Below are positions 6,190 through 7,299 of a DNA stretch of 7,299 nt, piece after piece. This DNA is from Bacteroidales bacterium (lineage in GTDB: Bacteria > Bacteroidota > Bacteroidia > Bacteroidales > Muribaculaceae). A program made the translations under genes and the position numbers. Every line of letters begins with the position of its first letter. The stretch's first letter is position 1. The stretch is from the NCBI GenBank assembly GCA_014800105.1, contig JAAVGQ010000038.1:3597-10895 (forward strand), in the 5' to 3' direction. Below the pieces are notes generated by a model. That model was not told where the DNA came from. It did no database searches and saw only the letters and a list, made by a program, of their open reading frames with translations.

Positions 6190-6226
6190 TTGCCCTGCTA
6201 TTGACAATGTGTCAATAGCAGGGCAA
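6190..6226. terminator. 17-bp perfect hairpin between convergent genes, likely bidirectional terminator
   Basis: TTGCCCTGCTATTGACA (6190-6206) pairs perfectly with TGTCAATAGCAGGGCAA (6210-6226) around ATG. It lies 36 bp beyond the dcp stop on the minus strand and downstream of nifJ on the plus strand. The following sequence is only moderately U-rich on either side (AATTTATC on plus; TTAGCTTTATATA on minus). Its main role is probably to end dcp transcription, with backup for nifJ. Confidence 0.65.
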
Positions 6227-6261
6227 ATTTATCAATTATCCGGGTGGCGACGGTTAATTAC

Positions 6262-7299
6262 TTATTTGATTCCGTCGCGCTCAAGCAGGGCATCGATGGT
6301 GGGATCCTGACCACGGAAACGACGGTAGAGTTCAGCGGGATCTTCGCTACCTCCCTTGCTCAGGATGTTGTCGCGGAATGACCTGGCAGTTTCCCTGTCA
6401 AAAATGCCATTCTCCTTGAAGTGAGCAAATGCGTCAGCGTCAAGAACTTCAGCCCACTTGTAGCTATAGTAGCCGGCTGCATATCCGCCGCTGAAAATGT
6501 GGCTGAACTGAGGCGATGTGAGCATTCCTTCAACAGGATCGAAGATGCGGACGCCTTCAATTGCTTTTGTCTCAAAAGCCGCGGGGTCAGTTACAGGCTC
6601 GGTGATAGTGTGCCAGGCCATGTCGAGATAGCCGAAGCCAAGCTGGCGCAGACACTGGTAGGCAGCAGCGTGCCGGGCTGATTCTACTATCTTGTCAATC
6701 ATCTCGGTGGGAATAGGTTCACCTGTCTCGTAGTGGCGAGCGAAGCCATCAAGATATTCACGCTCAGTGAGGTAATTTTCATTAAACTGTGACGGAAGCT
6801 CTACAAAGTCGCGGTAAACCGACGTGCCTGCGAGTGATTCATATTTGCACTTTGTGAGCAGGCCGTGGAGAGCGTGACCAAACTCGTGGAGGAATGTCTC
6901 AACCTCGTAGGGGGTGAGCAGCGAGGGCTTTGTTGCGGTGGGCTTTGTGAAGTTCATCACGATTGAAACGTGGGGGCGTTCGTCAACACCATCAGCGTTC
7001 ACGCGCTGTTCCTTGAACGAGGTCATCCAAGCGCCCGGGCGCTTGCTGTCGCGGGGGAAGAAGTCAGTGTAGAGAACACCCAGATAGCTACCGTCCTCGT
7101 CCTTTACCTCCCATGCAGTCACGTCAGGATGATACACTTCGATGTCGTCGCGCTTTTCAAACTGAACCCCATAGAGCTTTGTCGCGAGACCAAATACACC
7201 CTTTATAGTATTGTTGAGTTCGAAATAGGGGCGAAGTTCCTCCTCGTCATAAGAGTATTTGGCGTTCTTGAGTTTGTTATTATAGTAGCTGTAATCCCA
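6262..7299 (-). CDS. dcp: M3-family peptidyl-dipeptidase Dcp, C-terminal half (cut by window edge)
   Basis: Zinc metallopeptidase that removes C-terminal dipeptides from oligopeptides. The frame is open from the right edge to the TAA at 6262-6264, giving 345 C-terminal residues of an expected 680-700, so the true start and any signal peptide are off the window. Counting from the edge, visible M3 landmarks are DEEELRPYFEL (18-28), VYHPDVTAWEV (55-65), DFFPRDSKRPGAWM (about 79-92), and zinc motif HEFGH (138-142). The third ligand Glu follows in RDFVELPSQ (Glu 167), 29 residues after the first His, the family spacing. FSGGYAAGYYSYKWAEVLDADAF carries the conserved substrate-binding tyrosines. The end, ILSKGGSEDPAELYRRFRG, resembles E. 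coli Dcp more than oligopeptidase A. A GTG codon at 7137 could be mistaken for a start; homology continues upstream of it. It is convergent with nifJ, with no partner gene visible. Confidence 0.93.
   Translation of the reverse strand, partial: WDYSYYNNKLKNAKYSYDEEELRPYFELNNTIKGVFGLATKLYGVQFEKRDDIEVYHPDVTAWEVKDEDGSYLGVLYTDFFPRDSKRPGAWMTSFKEQRVNADGVDERPHVSIVMNFTKPTATKPSLLTPYEVETFLHEFGHALHGLLTKCKYESLAGTSVYRDFVELPSQFNENYLTEREYLDGFARHYETGEPIPTEMIDKIVESARHAAAYQCLRQLGFGYLDMAWHTITEPVTDPAAFETKAIEGVRIFDPVEGMLTSPQFSHIFSGGYAAGYYSYKWAEVLDADAFAHFKENGIFDRETARSFRDNILSKGGSEDPAELYRRFRGQDPTIDALLERDGIK

Noticed and set aside
6262..7137. dcp as a complete 291-residue gene starting at GTG 7137
   Set aside because: Clear M3 peptidase homology continues in frame upstream to the window edge; the GTG is an internal Val codon.

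Overview
The window reads as a core-genome segment of an anaerobic Bacteroidales bacterium, possibly Muribaculaceae-like; the family assignment is inference. The signs are an rsfS-ftsH gene pair, a large single-chain pyruvate:ferredoxin oxidoreductase, start codons without clear Shine-Dalgarno sequences, and -7 promoter boxes close to the Bacteroidetes consensus TAnnTTTG.

Layout. At the left edge, on the minus strand, are rsfS (948-1307) and then ftsH (start at 872, running off the window at position 1), probably one operon. From 1308 to 2413 is a 1.1 kb divergent intergenic region with no convincing gene but a great deal of hairpin structure. It holds a REP/BIME-like array of short GC-rich palindromes (about 1478-1768), a 52-bp tandem repeat inside that array, a terminator-like hairpin (1796-1828), a short direct repeat, and a nested structured element (2090-2168) next to inverted-orientation copies of the same palindromes. 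The rsfS promoter lies at its left end and the nifJ promoter at its right end. nifJ (2414-5992, plus) is complete. A convergent 269-bp spacer follows, with a Rho-independent-type terminator, two related GTGTCCT palindromes and a 17-bp perfect hairpin that probably serves both strands. At the right edge is the C-terminal half of a minus-strand M3 zinc peptidase (dcp), cut by the window end.

Function. NifJ oxidises pyruvate to acetyl-CoA, CO2 and reduced ferredoxin, and its strong codon bias fits a highly expressed catabolic enzyme. RsfS silences ribosomes in starvation. FtsH degrades membrane and regulatory proteins. Dcp trims dipeptides from oligopeptides. These are housekeeping jobs with no sign of a shared pathway beyond the rsfS-ftsH pair. 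I see no defence system, transposase, CRISPR or tRNA/rRNA gene. The least explained parts are the palindrome-rich intergenic region, the paired GTGTCCT palindromes, and a six-cysteine segment in NifJ.
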